From contig JANFNE010000016.1 of NCBI GenBank assembly GCA_024867545.1, positions 310,001 to 374,000 of the forward strand: DNA of 64,000 nt, in the 5' to 3' direction. The DNA comes from Phytopythium helicoides (lineage: Eukaryota > Oomycota > Peronosporomycetes > Pythiales > Pythiaceae). The translations under genes were made by a program, and so were the position numbers. Shown here in pieces: positions 54,247 through 64,000 of the stretch (position 1 is its first letter; every line of letters begins with the position of its first letter). The notes beneath the pieces are model-generated. The model ran no database searches. It was not told the DNA's origin and worked only from the letters and a program-made list of their open reading frames with translations.

Positions 54247-56951
54247 ATGGGTGGTGGAGTGTCCAAGATTGAGTATGAGCGCATGCGCAAGGAGTTGCTG
54301 GTGAAAGACCAAGTCATCCGAACTCTGCAAGAGCGGCTGGAAGAGAGCGATCGGAACGGTGGAGCTGGCAACACTCGACCTTCCGCCAGCTCCACGCGTG
54401 CCGGGAGGTCGAATGGCGGCGCATTTGGAGATGGAGGCGAGACGACTGATACACACTCCTTTGATAAACCAGAGGCGACGAGAGGCACAGACCATAAAGA
54501 TGCAAAAGGTGGTGCCATAGATGACGACGCGACCGAGAATGTCCGCCATCCACCGGTGCACCGCGACACTGGTGTCATCATTCCAAACGTTGTACCCGCA
54601 AAGGTGTCACGCCTATCGTATGCTGTCACAACTGGAGGTTCGCCGCTGTCAGGGCTACTCGCAGCAAGCAGTGCGTTATTGGAAAGCGATGAAGATAGGG
54701 ACTCTCTTAGCTCTTCCAAGTCACTCGCTCCAATCACGAATGCAAGAACATCGTTTGCAGCAGCTAGGCCATCTATGGCAGTCACATCTCCACCTCGAGC
54801 GGGGCGACCATCGGCGATTCTGGCAGCTCCACCTTCGCTGTCTCTGAGTGGAGCCAATGACAGCACAATGAATGGTACCGATGAAGCTGAAGCGACAAGC
54901 CCACCACCAATGACGCCGTCTTCAATGACTCGAGCTACATCCCGACGAGTAGAGGTCAGTGCAGAGGTGATTTCGAACAAGCAAATTCTCTCGGCTCCAT
55001 CGCAGCGAACCGTCTACCCTAAGAATGCGCATTCTAAGGAGCTTCTACTGCGGATTTTGCGCTCCAACGTGCTATTCACAGGACTATCGAGCGGTGAGGT
55101 TGACGATTGTCTTGATGCATTCTTCCCCATGCAAGTCGCACCAGACGCGGTTGTAATCAAGCAGGGTGACGTTGGTGACAACTTTTATGCAGTTGAGACT
55201 GGTGAGCTCGAGATTCTTGTCGCTACTGTTATCGGAGCTCCTCCGATTCGATATGGATTTCTTAGCGCTGGGATGGCTTTCGGTGAGCTTGCATTACTGT
55301 ACAACATGCCCAGAGCAGCAACTATTCGCGCTACCTCATCAGCACCTGTGAATTTATGGGCACTGGAGCGTAACACGTTTCGCGAGATCCTAGCATCACA
55401 CAAGCTCCAGCGACTTCATGAAACGCTACGAGCGCTGCATAATGTAGCCATTCTCAACCAGCTTACGCGATCCGAACTACAACAGGTGGCAGCTGCCATG
55501 GAGTGGGAAGAGTACCCGGCACATACTCCCGTGATACGACAGGGCGAAGTGGGCGAGCGATTCTTTGTGATTACTCGTGGTGAGTTCCTCGTCACACAAG
55601 TGGACAGCGAATCAGGGGAGGAAACGAGGATTCGCACCATGACTGCTGGAGATCACTTTGGCGAAATGGCGTTGTTCAAGGATGAAGTGAGATCTGCCAC
55701 TTGTACAACGACAACATCTGCGCAGTGTCTGACGCTCGGACGGGAACATTTCATTGCCATGTTGGGGACTCTTGAAGAACTTATGGACCGTGAACCTCCA
55801 CAATCTCAGGATCGGAAATTGATAGATAACAAGGCTCTTCAGCGCTCCAGGTCAGTGGAAGCAACTGCTTCTGCATCGGCAATGTCTTCCGCCGGACATG
55901 CATCATCGTCGCAACCTCGCGGCAGCTCGTATAAATACTACATGCAAATTCCCAAGGAAGAGCTAGAGATTCTACAGACTCTCGGTCGAGGAGCGTTCGG
56001 CCGCGTTAAGTTGGTTCGTCATTCCCCGTCCGGCTGTGCATATGCCCTCAAGTGCCTCGTAAAGTCACGCATCGTGGAGAATAACCTACGTGAGCACGTG
56101 CTGAACGAGAAGCGAGTGATGCTATCACTAGACCACCCGTTCATCTTGCGGCTGCTGAGCACCTACAAGGATCGCAAGTATCTTTATTTCCTCGTGGAAT
56201 TAGCTCTTGGTGGTGAGCTGTTCACATATTTGAGGAGACGGGACCGTTTCGAGGAGCCTATCGCTCGCTTTTACATTGCAAGTGTCGTGCTTGTTTTCCA
56301 GCACATGCACTCCAAAAGCATTGCGTACCGCGATCTTAAACCCGAGAACATTCTGCTGGACACGGAAGGTTTCATGAAACTCGCTGACTTTGGGCTGGCT
56401 AAGGTCGTGCATGATCGTACATGGACCCTTTGTGGCACACCCGACTACTTGGCTCCTGAAATCATCTTGAACAAGGGCCATGACAAGGCAGTTGACTACT
56501 GGGCACTCGGAATCCTGATGTATGAGCTCATGGCTGGCTCAGCACCGTTTTATGCTCATGATCCGATGCAGATTTATGCCCTCATCATCCAGGGCAACGT
56601 GCGATTCCCCAGCCACTTTGGGTAGGTGTCCACGGATTTCATGTAGCTCTGATGGATTCTGTTAGCGTGACTGACAAAAATGATTATTGTAGCCGCGCTT
56701 GCGTCGACCTCATCCAGAAACTGCTGAACCAGAGCCCAGCAAGGCGATTGGGGAACATGAAGCATGGCATCAAGGATATTATCAATCACAAGTGGTTCTC
56801 AGGCTTTCAGTGGGATGCCCTACTCAACAAGACCATGCGTCCACCCATCGTACCGCAAGTGCGTGACGCACTCGACACATCTAACTTTGAGGACTTTCGC
56901 CACGAAGTCGAAGATCCTGGACTCGAGTGTGACTGGGACCCGGACTTTTGA
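54247..56951 (+). CDS. Cyclic-nucleotide-dependent protein kinase (PKG-like, two CNB domains plus AGC kinase)
   Basis: Exons 54247-56621 and 56693-56951 (intron gtaggt...gtag), 877 residues. The start MGGGVSK fits an N-myristoylation signal and is followed by a short coiled coil, as in PKG dimerisation helices, then a Ser/Ala-rich linker. Two cyclic-nucleotide-binding domains lie at about 274-385 and 398-515, with cassettes FGELALLYNMPRAATIRA and FGEMALFKDEVRSATCTT. The AGC kinase (about 571-835) has GRGAFGRV, ALKCL, YRDLKPEN, DFG, the activation loop WTLCGTPDYLAPE, and the C-tail motif FEDF with a CDWDPDF end. All catalytic residues are present. Cassette 1 has Ala where PKG usually has Thr/Ser (cAMP-like); cassette 2 has Ser (cGMP-like). 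So nucleotide choice is unsettled. Confidence 0.93.
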
Positions 56952-57090
56952 GTGGATTCAGGTTAGACACAATTATTTTAAGCAAAACTGTGAGGTAGTT
57001 ATCATTGAATCCATCATGATCCCTTCTCCTCCAACCTGCGCATATGCCACAGTAGCCATTCCACAAACTCGTACTTGACAGGCTCTATTA

Positions 57091-58477
57091 TCAAAAAGTG
57101 TCTTGACTTTCATCGGCTCCAGGAAGTTTGCCAACTGCTAGCTTTCTGTACTTATCGATGAGTTGACCAGTGCTTTGATCACTTGGAGGTAGAAACCTCG
57201 GCTCCTTCTTTGCCCGTGGGGGATTGAAGACAGCGTTTTTGTAGTTGCGCTCGAGTGCTTCGAGTTCCTTCTTCTTACGCTGTTGTTCTCGCCGAGCTCT
57301 CCGGTGATGTCTGCGCTGCTGCATTTCTTCATCCGTATTCGTTTCGGTTTCATCTTCTTGATCAGAACCATCATCGTTGAAATCATCGTCATCGCCTTCA
57401 TCAAATTGGGCACTGCTCGCACTACTAGAACTCCCTTTTGTACCTTTCGAGTTGGATTTTGGTGGAGCCAAAAGCTGCGCAAGTGCCATCACGCTCATTC
57501 CGGTTTTAACCGAGGTGGATAGCGATGATGAGCGACGTGAAGATGTCGAGCCCATGGATGGTGCGGGCGATGCAACGGATCCGGTGCCAAGTTTGGCTCC
57601 GCCTGGCCCCGAGATGGAATCTGTAAGACAGTCGTACATTCGACCACCAGACTATCACAGAAGACGAAAATTAGGGCTTTCAGACTCTCCAACCTAGCAC
57701 ATGCCAACTTACTCCTGGGCGGTGACCAAACGAGACTGTTTGCTTGGTCAAATGCACACTGTATCAAGTGCAGAGAACGTTATGCTAGTGCCAACGAAGA
57801 CGGTATGCAAGACAAGTGTCGTACCCATACTGCTCGTGTGATGGAGGCAGTGTCGAGATGCGAGGACTCGCGCTGTTATTACCTGAACGTCGCAAGTTGC
57901 TTGGGTCTACACTGATAACTTCTGGAGCAGAGAACTGAACCACTGGCGGCTCATATGAAGGTGCCGGTCGCTTGGACGAGAACTCGGCGCGCGCTCGGGG
58001 CGATACACCAGAGCTTGCCAACCTGTCTGCTGTCTGGTTGATAAACTGCACAGCGCACCGCGAATGTGAGAGCGACGGCTTTGGTAGGACAGTGCACCGA
58101 GACGATTACGAACGCTCGAGTAGTTGCGAGGATTCTCGCTTGGCAGAGCTGGCTTGTCTAGCGTGATGGTGTAGAAGCGCGGATTCTGGGTGGATGTGCG
58201 ACTTGTCAGACTCCCAGCTTTCCCATCACAAGAAGGAGCAGCAACTGCGCCACATTGCCCACACCTTGTTGAAGTTCATGCGCTCATACTCGTCGGCTAA
58301 CTGCCGATCCATGCAGAACGGATTGGTGTCCGCATCGACACGAGGCATGTGCAGTCGCTTCAATGCCAGCTGCGTCGCAAGCGGCTCGCTGGCGCCGCGG
58401 TGGAACTTTTGCAGCTCGCGCAGCATCTCGCGCTCGCGTTGTACCTCTGCAGGCGACAGCTCTTGGTGCCTCGCCAT
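57091..58477 (-). CDS. Unrecognised 343-aa protein, five exons (source of the 45 kb duplicate)
   Basis: Exons 58477-58265, 58185-58114, 58045-57883, 57735-57713 and 57651-57091. All phases agree and no base correction is needed; 344 codons. The N-terminal 95 residues (MARHQELSPAEVQRER, LQKFHRGASEPLATQLALKRL) are helical and are duplicated at 45 kb. The middle is disordered (RAEFSSKRPAPSYEPP). The C-terminal half has a Ser/Thr stretch, an acidic run (DEGDDDDFNDDGSDQEDE) and a basic helix (RRARREQQRKKKELEALERNYK) before PRAKKEPRFLPPSDQSTGQ. No domain or homologue comes to mind. The 23-bp exon 4 is inferred from phase. Confidence 0.7.
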
Positions 58478-58908
58478 CTCTGTCTCTAATTGCTGTTGTG
58501 GATTGTCCAGCGACCGTCGCAGCCACAGGCAAGCCGTACGCTTGCGCGCTTGCACTGTGATGACCAGCAGATTTTCGAAAGGAACGTGGCGATGGGACTC
58601 ACTTCAAGCGAGCCTGTCTTTGCTGAGCCTTGAGCTTTGGTTGACCCTGCCTATGTTTAGCGCCACACGACTTCAGTTCGTTCTTGTCTTGTTGGTCCAC
58701 TGTGGCACTTTAAAGGGCTGGTTGGAGACTCAACGAGCTGGAAATATGAAACAGAGAGGGACAAAATGTGAGGCGTCCAGCATCGAGTGCCCAGCCATCG
58801 TCAATTTGTGTTTGCTTGACAAATTTCTGTATGTATTTACCACGGGTTGGCCATGCAGTCGAGGATCTATCGCCCTCCATCGCCTTGAAATGAGTTAGCG
58901 GTCATGTG
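58478..58908. promoter_or_regulatory. Spacer and 5' flank of the 343-aa gene
   Basis: About 430 bp. The first 160 bp is shared in inverted orientation with 44850-45018. The rest is unique, and no gene is seen. It includes the terminator side of the zinc transporter gene. Confidence 0.45.
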
Positions 58909-60578
58909 TCACTCATGGGCAACGTCAGCAGGCGGGGGCGTAGGCTTTTTCCTCTCCAGGGTACGCGCCAGCAGAGCCAATGCGCGCGTCATGGCTTCTT
59001 GCTCGCTCGTACGATACGACTTGATGCGCATGCTCGAGATGGCGCGCATCTCAGATTCCTTGCTGTCCGGCTCGAGCTCAATGAACGCGGCTTCAGGGTA
59101 GAATGTGCGGATCTCCTCCTCGACTTCCTGCACCTCCTTTTCTACCAACCGAGTCACATCCTCCGCATACCTATTGCAATGATGGACCCGTCAGTAGGAG
59201 TTCTAATGATCAGATTGCACATGAGAGCATTTCCATCACGTACGATGCCAGAATGAGCGGCAGCTCCTTCTCGAGATCCGTTGCCTCGAGAAAGACAGGC
59301 TTGTACCTGTTCAACCCCCGACCCAAGCGGAGCAGTGCATTCAGTCTCCACTAGCATTCCCAGGCACGCATCATCGCGTTGCGTACATTTGAAGCAGCTT
59401 GGCGGCGAGGTACGTGCCATCGAAGTCGACCTCCGCCTGATCAGGACAACCCAAAGTGAGAATGACCACAAACGAATTAGAAGCACCACTTGCTGCGCAC
59501 CTTGTAGCTGAATGTGGACGGTCCGACCCACTGCGACTGCACAGCGTACACATTGTCGATGGACGGACGCGAGAGCAGCAGCTCGCGAATGCCCTGCTCG
59601 ATCTCTGGCTCGACCGACTGACCCAGCAAGAACTTTTGGTTTAACCGGATCAGCGTCACGGCGACTCCACCGAGCAGCACACCGATCGAAATACTGGCGA
59701 GGCTGTCCCACACGGGGTTGCCGGTGACGTGGCTAGCACCGATCCCGCACGCAGCCATGATAACACCCGTGCACGCCGCGCTATCTTCGAGGAGCACGGC
59801 CATCATGAACGGGTCCTTGGTCCTCCGAATGTGCTGGAAGAAGGACTTTCCCTTGGGTTTGGTGGCTAGCAGCTCCTGCACCGAGCGCTTGAGCACCCAG
59901 CCCGTCGATCATGAAGGAGCAGCCGAGCACGCTCCAGACCTCCCACGAGAGCACGAGCTCCTTGGGCGGGTCGAGCAGGCTCTGTATGCCATGGGAGACT
60001 GTGACGCCAGCTCCAAGCCAGAAAATGCCAAGCGCCGAGATGAGCGACCAAAAGTAGGCGGCGCGTCCGTATCCGTACTGGTGTTTCTTGTCTGGCACGC
60101 CTGCTGCCTGGCGCAGGCCGAGTATGAGCAGCGCCTGGTTGCCCGTGTCAACGAGCGAGTGAATGGCCTCGGACATCATGGCGCTGGAGCCCGTCTTGAG
60201 CCACGCGGCCGTCTTGAGCAGCGTGATGGCCGTGTTGCCCGCCATGGCGCGGAACACCACGTCCTTGGACGTCGACCGGAACGCCTTTCCTGGGAAGTAG
60301 ACCTTGTTGATATCCGTGCGCGGCTTGGGCGTCGGGTACGTCGGCTCCACCACCTTGGTCAGCAGCGGCTCCTCGTCCTCCTCCTTGCCTTCTTCGCCTC
60401 CAGCGCTCCCGCCAACGCCGCTCAGCCATCGCCTGCGCTCCAGCGGCTCGTGCGGAGCCCACAGAAGGCGCCGAGACCAGCGCGGACCCGCGATCGGCGC
60501 GCACGGAGGCGCCGCACACGCAGCGCTCGCTTGCGCCCGCCTCAGCGCGCCCTGCAGCCCGCGCGCGCGGCTCAGCAT
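58909..60578 (-). CDS. SLC30A9/ZnT9-type cation diffusion facilitator, mitochondrial
   Basis: Exons 60578-59501, 59436-59387, 59306-59244 and 59170-58909. The start MLSRARGLQGALRRAQ is a mitochondrial-type presequence. The core has RAMAGNTAITLLKTAAWLKTGSSAMMSEAIHSLVDTGNQ, with the HSxxDxxN metal-site pattern, YGYGRAAYFWSLISALG, and five to six hydrophobic helices. The C-terminal cytosol/matrix-facing domain (AEVDFDGTYLAAKLLQMYKPVFLEATDLEKELPLILAS) is distinctive of the ZnT9 branch. This branch exports zinc from mitochondria in animals. One surplus G near 59904 (CTGGG) breaks the frame inside SFMIDG; with it removed exon 1 is exactly 359 codons. Confidence 0.88.
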
Positions 60579-60760
60579 CGAGGCCTGGAGGGCGGCGGCC
60601 ACCGCTCGATGGGAGCTGGCGCCGCCCACCCTACATCATGGCGCGGCGGATGAGAGGGATGTGATTGGCTGTTTTTCATCGGATTATTTAGCCAATGGGA
60701 GAGTTTGAGCGAATATGTAGCCATGTGAGCGGACGTGAAAAAGTGTAGCCATGTTGGGTG

Positions 60761-62624
60761 TCAATGCGGGAAGCCGCCGCCCGAGGCCTCCTTCTCGAGC
60801 AACTGCTTGGAGGCGGCGAGGTAGGCGCGAGAGAACTCGCGGGAGCGAGTGTCGGGAGGGCGGATTGAGATGCGGCTGCCCGCGCGGGCCTCGCTCTCGG
60901 CCGTGGCGAGGTCGTGAAGCAGCTTGGCCATGGCGAGTGTCTGCTCGGCGCTCTCGAGCGTCTCGGGCTCACTTGGGCGAGTCACAACGAGCGACACGAC
61001 CTGACCACCGTTAATCAGACCGCCATTGCGAGTCAGCTGCTGTGCGAAGGGATTCACGCCAAATGTGTCGATCGCTGCTTCGTTCGCGGCGGTCGGGAAC
61101 GCCGGGGTCTGGAACAGCGCCGGAGTCTTGGGAGACGGAGAGTATACTGACGGTGGGTCCTTTGGAGCTGCGGTAGTGCTTGTTAACTCGCAATATGTGC
61201 ATGAGAGCGTCAAACCGAAAGGATCGCCGCTCATATAGTCAAAGAACGTGTTGGCGGGCACCACAATCGGTGAGGACGGGGTTGTCTACGAGGAGAAAAG
61301 AAAAGTGAGCAACGGCATTATTCATCACGGCATGAAACACCATCGCACCTGCGGGAGTACCTCGAGGTCAAGCATCACGAGGCGAGCGAGTTCTGACGCG
61401 TACTGAGGAAGCAGCTTACGATGGTACGCCTTGCCCAAGAAAGTCAGAACCGAGCTGCGAGCGATAAGCACCGTGAGAGCCTCATGCAGGAACCGAGTGA
61501 CGCCTTTCAGATCCAGAAACTCGTTTTCCGCAAGCCCGACAGATTCAATAACCGGCTCAAATACCTCAGGAGGCACGAGCGGTGAAGGATTAGCCATATC
61601 AAGTTGTTGAAGAACGCTGTCACTTTCATCAGGAAGAGTGCTGCGAAGCAAAGTCGCAAAGGGCACTCTTGTCGGAGATTTCGACGGTCGAAAAAAGCGC
61701 CGGTGGCTTTGTCGGCGACTTCTTCTTTGGCGAAGCAGATCCAGGAGAACTACAAGAGTCAAGTGATAGAGTATAAGGCGTTCGTACAGGCGCCGCAGTA
61801 GGCGAGCGTGGGGGAGTTGTGGTGGCGAGTTGCCGTTTACCGCAGCTACTACTGCTTCGATTCGTTGGAGAGCTCGCATTGACAATATCTTGCACTGCTC
61901 GCCCAACAAGTTTTCGCTTATGAACATGAATCTGATTTTTGCCTGCACTCAGAGTCTTTTTCATGCGTGCACACGTGCTTTCAAGTAATGCGTTGCTTGT
62001 CTTCAGGTTTTCACACAGGTCCATGATATCGGCACGAACACGACCGCGCTCTTCGAGGCTCTCCGCGCCAATAAAGTTGACTTGTTTGTCTACGAGCAGC
62101 GCAAAGCCATGAATGGCATCACGTAATCGTTTGACAGATTTCTCTATGGTTGTAAGTTCAACTGATGAGAATTCTGCAAGCTGCAGTGCCTCTAATAGAA
62201 TCGCATTTACCCTCCGATCCTGAAGAGGGGCGAACTTCTTGAGTGGAGACCGGGGTGAAGACTTCACTGAGGGGCAAATGGGTGTAGGTTGTCTTCGCAT
62301 CGGATACGGAGACGCAGGAGCTGAGTCTTCTTGGTCCCCGCCATCGCAGAATTGAACGCGATGTGAAGGCTTTGATATCGCATCGTCATATCTGCCAGGT
62401 TCTTCGTCCTCAGCCTCCTCTTGGTCCGCACCATAGTTTTCCTCTTGAGTATCTACTTCATTCATGTCACCATCCATTTCGTTCTCTGTATCAGCATGAT
62501 AATCTTGAGCAACCGCACGGAGCTGTTCCCCATTGTCTGGTGGACCGAAACGGAGAGCGCGATTTGACGGAGGCTCAACTACGTGATCGACGATGCTGAT
62601 GGGAGTAGAGGAAGATCGACTCAT
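60761..62624 (-). CDS. Unrecognised 599-aa protein
   Basis: Exons 62624-61349 and 61285-60761 (intron gtgcga...gtag). The start MSRSSSTPISIVDHV is followed by an acidic stretch, a coiled-coil segment (about 130-230: LLEALQLAEFSSVELTTIEKSVKRL and KTSNALLESTCARMKKTL), a Ser/Pro/Lys-rich linker, then a helical C-terminal domain (PLVPPEVFEPVIESVGLAENEFLDLKGVTRFLHEAL...FLGKAYHRKLLPQYASELARL). One surplus base in the T6 run near 61691-61696 is needed; exon 1 is then 425 codons and exon 2 175. No known family is recognised. It sits tail-to-head with ELP5 on the same strand. Confidence 0.65.
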
Positions 62625-62776
62625 GGCTACCCGAGACTCGTGGCGCTCTGTTACTTCGCTCCCCGGCGTTGAGCTCGCATGCGAAAGAGAAAGTGTAAAT
62701 TGACGGGAAGAACGCAACTATGATCTCTTCCGCACAACCGAGCTTTCTTTCTTACCCAACTAAATTTGGGCTCAGA

Positions 62777-64000
62777 TTAGATGTCTAGGTCGTCGTCTAG
62801 ATCGTCGTCATCCCAGTCTGGATCATCCTCGTCTATGAAGAACGGGCTAGCGCTACTGGCGAGAGGCATACCGCTACTGTCGTGCTCGCTCTGCACAATA
62901 CCCTGGTGTATGTAAGGCAGCTCGACTTTCATTTTGGCTGCTTGCTCTTCTTGGGTCATTGTTAGGCTGAAGCTAACCTCATCCTGCGCAACAGGGAGTG
63001 GTATTGCTGAAAGAGAAGACTTGGACTCGTTCGTCTTTGATGCAAGCTTCGACGTCTCCAGCTTGGACGCAGCTAACGGTGCTGGCTTTGCGGCGGCCAC
63101 ATCTTCTGCATCATCTTTGGCGTCAAAGTATTGCATGGTTCCATTTTCTACACGAAGAACTCAACGCTCTCGCTTGCGCGCGCATTCTGCAATGCAAGGC
63201 AACACCGCTCATCAGCCAACAACTCTTCATCGCATTTTGATAGACCCACCTTTTTTAGTCGAATGAGCTGAACAAGTCCATCCATGACTTTGGGATCTCG
63301 CGCTGGCGCTCCTTGGATAAAATTGAGTATGCACTCAGCGAGCTTGGGGTTTCCACCATGACTAGCGCAGGTTGCTGTTGACGAGAGAGCCTGAACGGGA
63401 GCTATAGCTGCCGCGCTGGCGTCCAATCGGCCGATAACACACCCGATGAGCGGATTTGCGCGCAACTTCTTCATAAAAACCTGGACTTCTAGCTGGGAGT
63501 GATACGTCAAAAGCGTGTTGATCGAGTCAATGACGACGACAATCGGCCTTGAAGACGCTGAGGGTGCCTGAAGCCCTGAAGTCGCCTTGTAGCCGCTCGT
63601 GAACTCATCCACGTCGGCCTCCAGCCTACGCAGCAGCGACTCCTTGCTGTCTTCACCAAGCAGCGCCCGGAGCAATGCCGTATCTCCAGCGTAGTCATGC
63701 ATCACCAGTTTTTCATTGTTGACTGCTTGGAAAATCTTCGGCGAGTCCTGTTTTCACGGCGACGTCTGTCAGTTCTGTGCCAACCATCGAATGTTCACAC
63801 GAGACGACGGACCAGCGCCAGCAGCAACACTTTTGCTGTCTTCTTGCACTCAGCCACCTACGCACACAGCAATTGCATGAGCTCACTCCCATTTGACATT
63901 CCGTCCACTTTTTCATCCACGAGACTCACCATGGACACCACCGACGCCAAAACTTGTCGCGAGGCGCCGAAAGCGCCACGCTGCTCCTGCACGAGCACCA
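62777..64000 (-). CDS. ELP5: Elongator complex subunit 5, 5' end outside window
   Basis: The 3' exons contain the ELP5 RecA-like half (PIVVVIDSINTLLTYH, LIGCVIGRLDASAAA, NFIQGAPARDPKVMDGLVQLIRLKK) and the conserved tail: SFSLTMTQEEQAAKMKVELPYIHQG, then an acidic end DDPDWDDDDLDDDLDI. Upstream exons read QEQRGAFGASRQVLASV, VAECKKTAKVLLLALVRRL and DSPKIFQAVNNEKLVMHDYAG, joined by short GT-AG introns; the start lies beyond base 64000. ELP5 joins Elp4 and Elp6 in the Elongator subcomplex that helps modify the tRNA wobble uridine. The last intron (about 63140-63250) is ambiguous: a gtgggt donor leaves a frame mismatch, while a gtctat donor with acceptor near 63163 gives a continuous reading into the tail. 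Confidence 0.85.

Overview
The window is nuclear DNA of an oomycete, most likely a zoosporic Pythium- or Phytophthora-like species. Four things point there. Genes are dense on both strands with short spacers. Introns are few and short (about 50-90 bp) with GTRNGT donors. Oomycete initiator-like elements (GCTCATTCC...) sit upstream of several starts. The gene content fits: an M96/bZIP-START-like protein, a folate-biopterin (BT1) transporter, a full-size PDR ABC transporter, a cyclic-nucleotide kinase with both regulatory domains on one chain, and a flagellar DRC9 subunit. I cannot name the species. No tRNA, rRNA, transposon, CRISPR array or RxLR/Crinkler effector was recognised.

Layout, 1-15 kb: a partial PDR ABC transporter (-), a 1.6 kb spacer, a FYVE-PH-like protein (-), a DUF676 lipase with an inserted PH domain (-), mitochondrial OXA1 insertase (-, six exons), a small coiled-coil protein (+), a Rab11-like GTPase with an N-terminal extension (-), DRC9/IQCG (-) and mitochondrial 2,4-dienoyl-CoA reductase (-). 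15-26 kb: an ankyrin-FN3-C2-TBC RabGAP (+), an M96-type bZIP protein (+), a CH-domain/EF-hand-like protein (+), a 15-bp minisatellite and IMP-specific 5'-nucleotidase ISN1 (+). 25.7-30.9 kb: a 1.9 kb inverted repeat. Each arm carries a small B12D/MLRQ-like mitochondrial gene, a third copy lies in the spacer, and the left arm ends in a truncated 3' fragment of the BT1 gene that is complete beside the right arm. 31-41 kb: BT1 transporter (-), SNW1/SKIP with an RS-like tail (-), DNA2 helicase-nuclease (+, eight exons). 41-58 kb: PX protein 1 (-), a truncated duplicate of a small gene (+), an N-myristoyl-type ankyrin/U-box ligase (+), an IQ myosin (-), PX protein 2 (-), a PKG/PKA-like kinase (+), and the full-length source of the truncated duplicate (-). 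58.9-64 kb: SLC30A9-type zinc transporter (-), an unrecognised 599-aa protein (-) and ELP5 (-, 5' end outside the window).

There is no operon logic. Themes recur: membrane traffic and phosphoinositide reading (FYVE, PH-lipase, Rab, TBC, two PX proteins, myosin), mitochondrial function (OXA1, dienoyl-CoA reductase, ZnT9, B12D copies) and nucleic-acid maintenance or expression (DNA2, SKIP, ELP5).

Two structural points matter for readers. First, the inverted repeat with three gene copies and a BT1 tail looks recent and could give rise to antisense or hairpin RNA. Second, at least eight genes need single extra bases removed to read through, nearly always one surplus base and often beside a homopolymer. 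In each case removing the bases makes exon lengths exactly divisible by three. That pattern looks like assembly overcalling, although programmed +1 frameshifting is not excluded from sequence alone.
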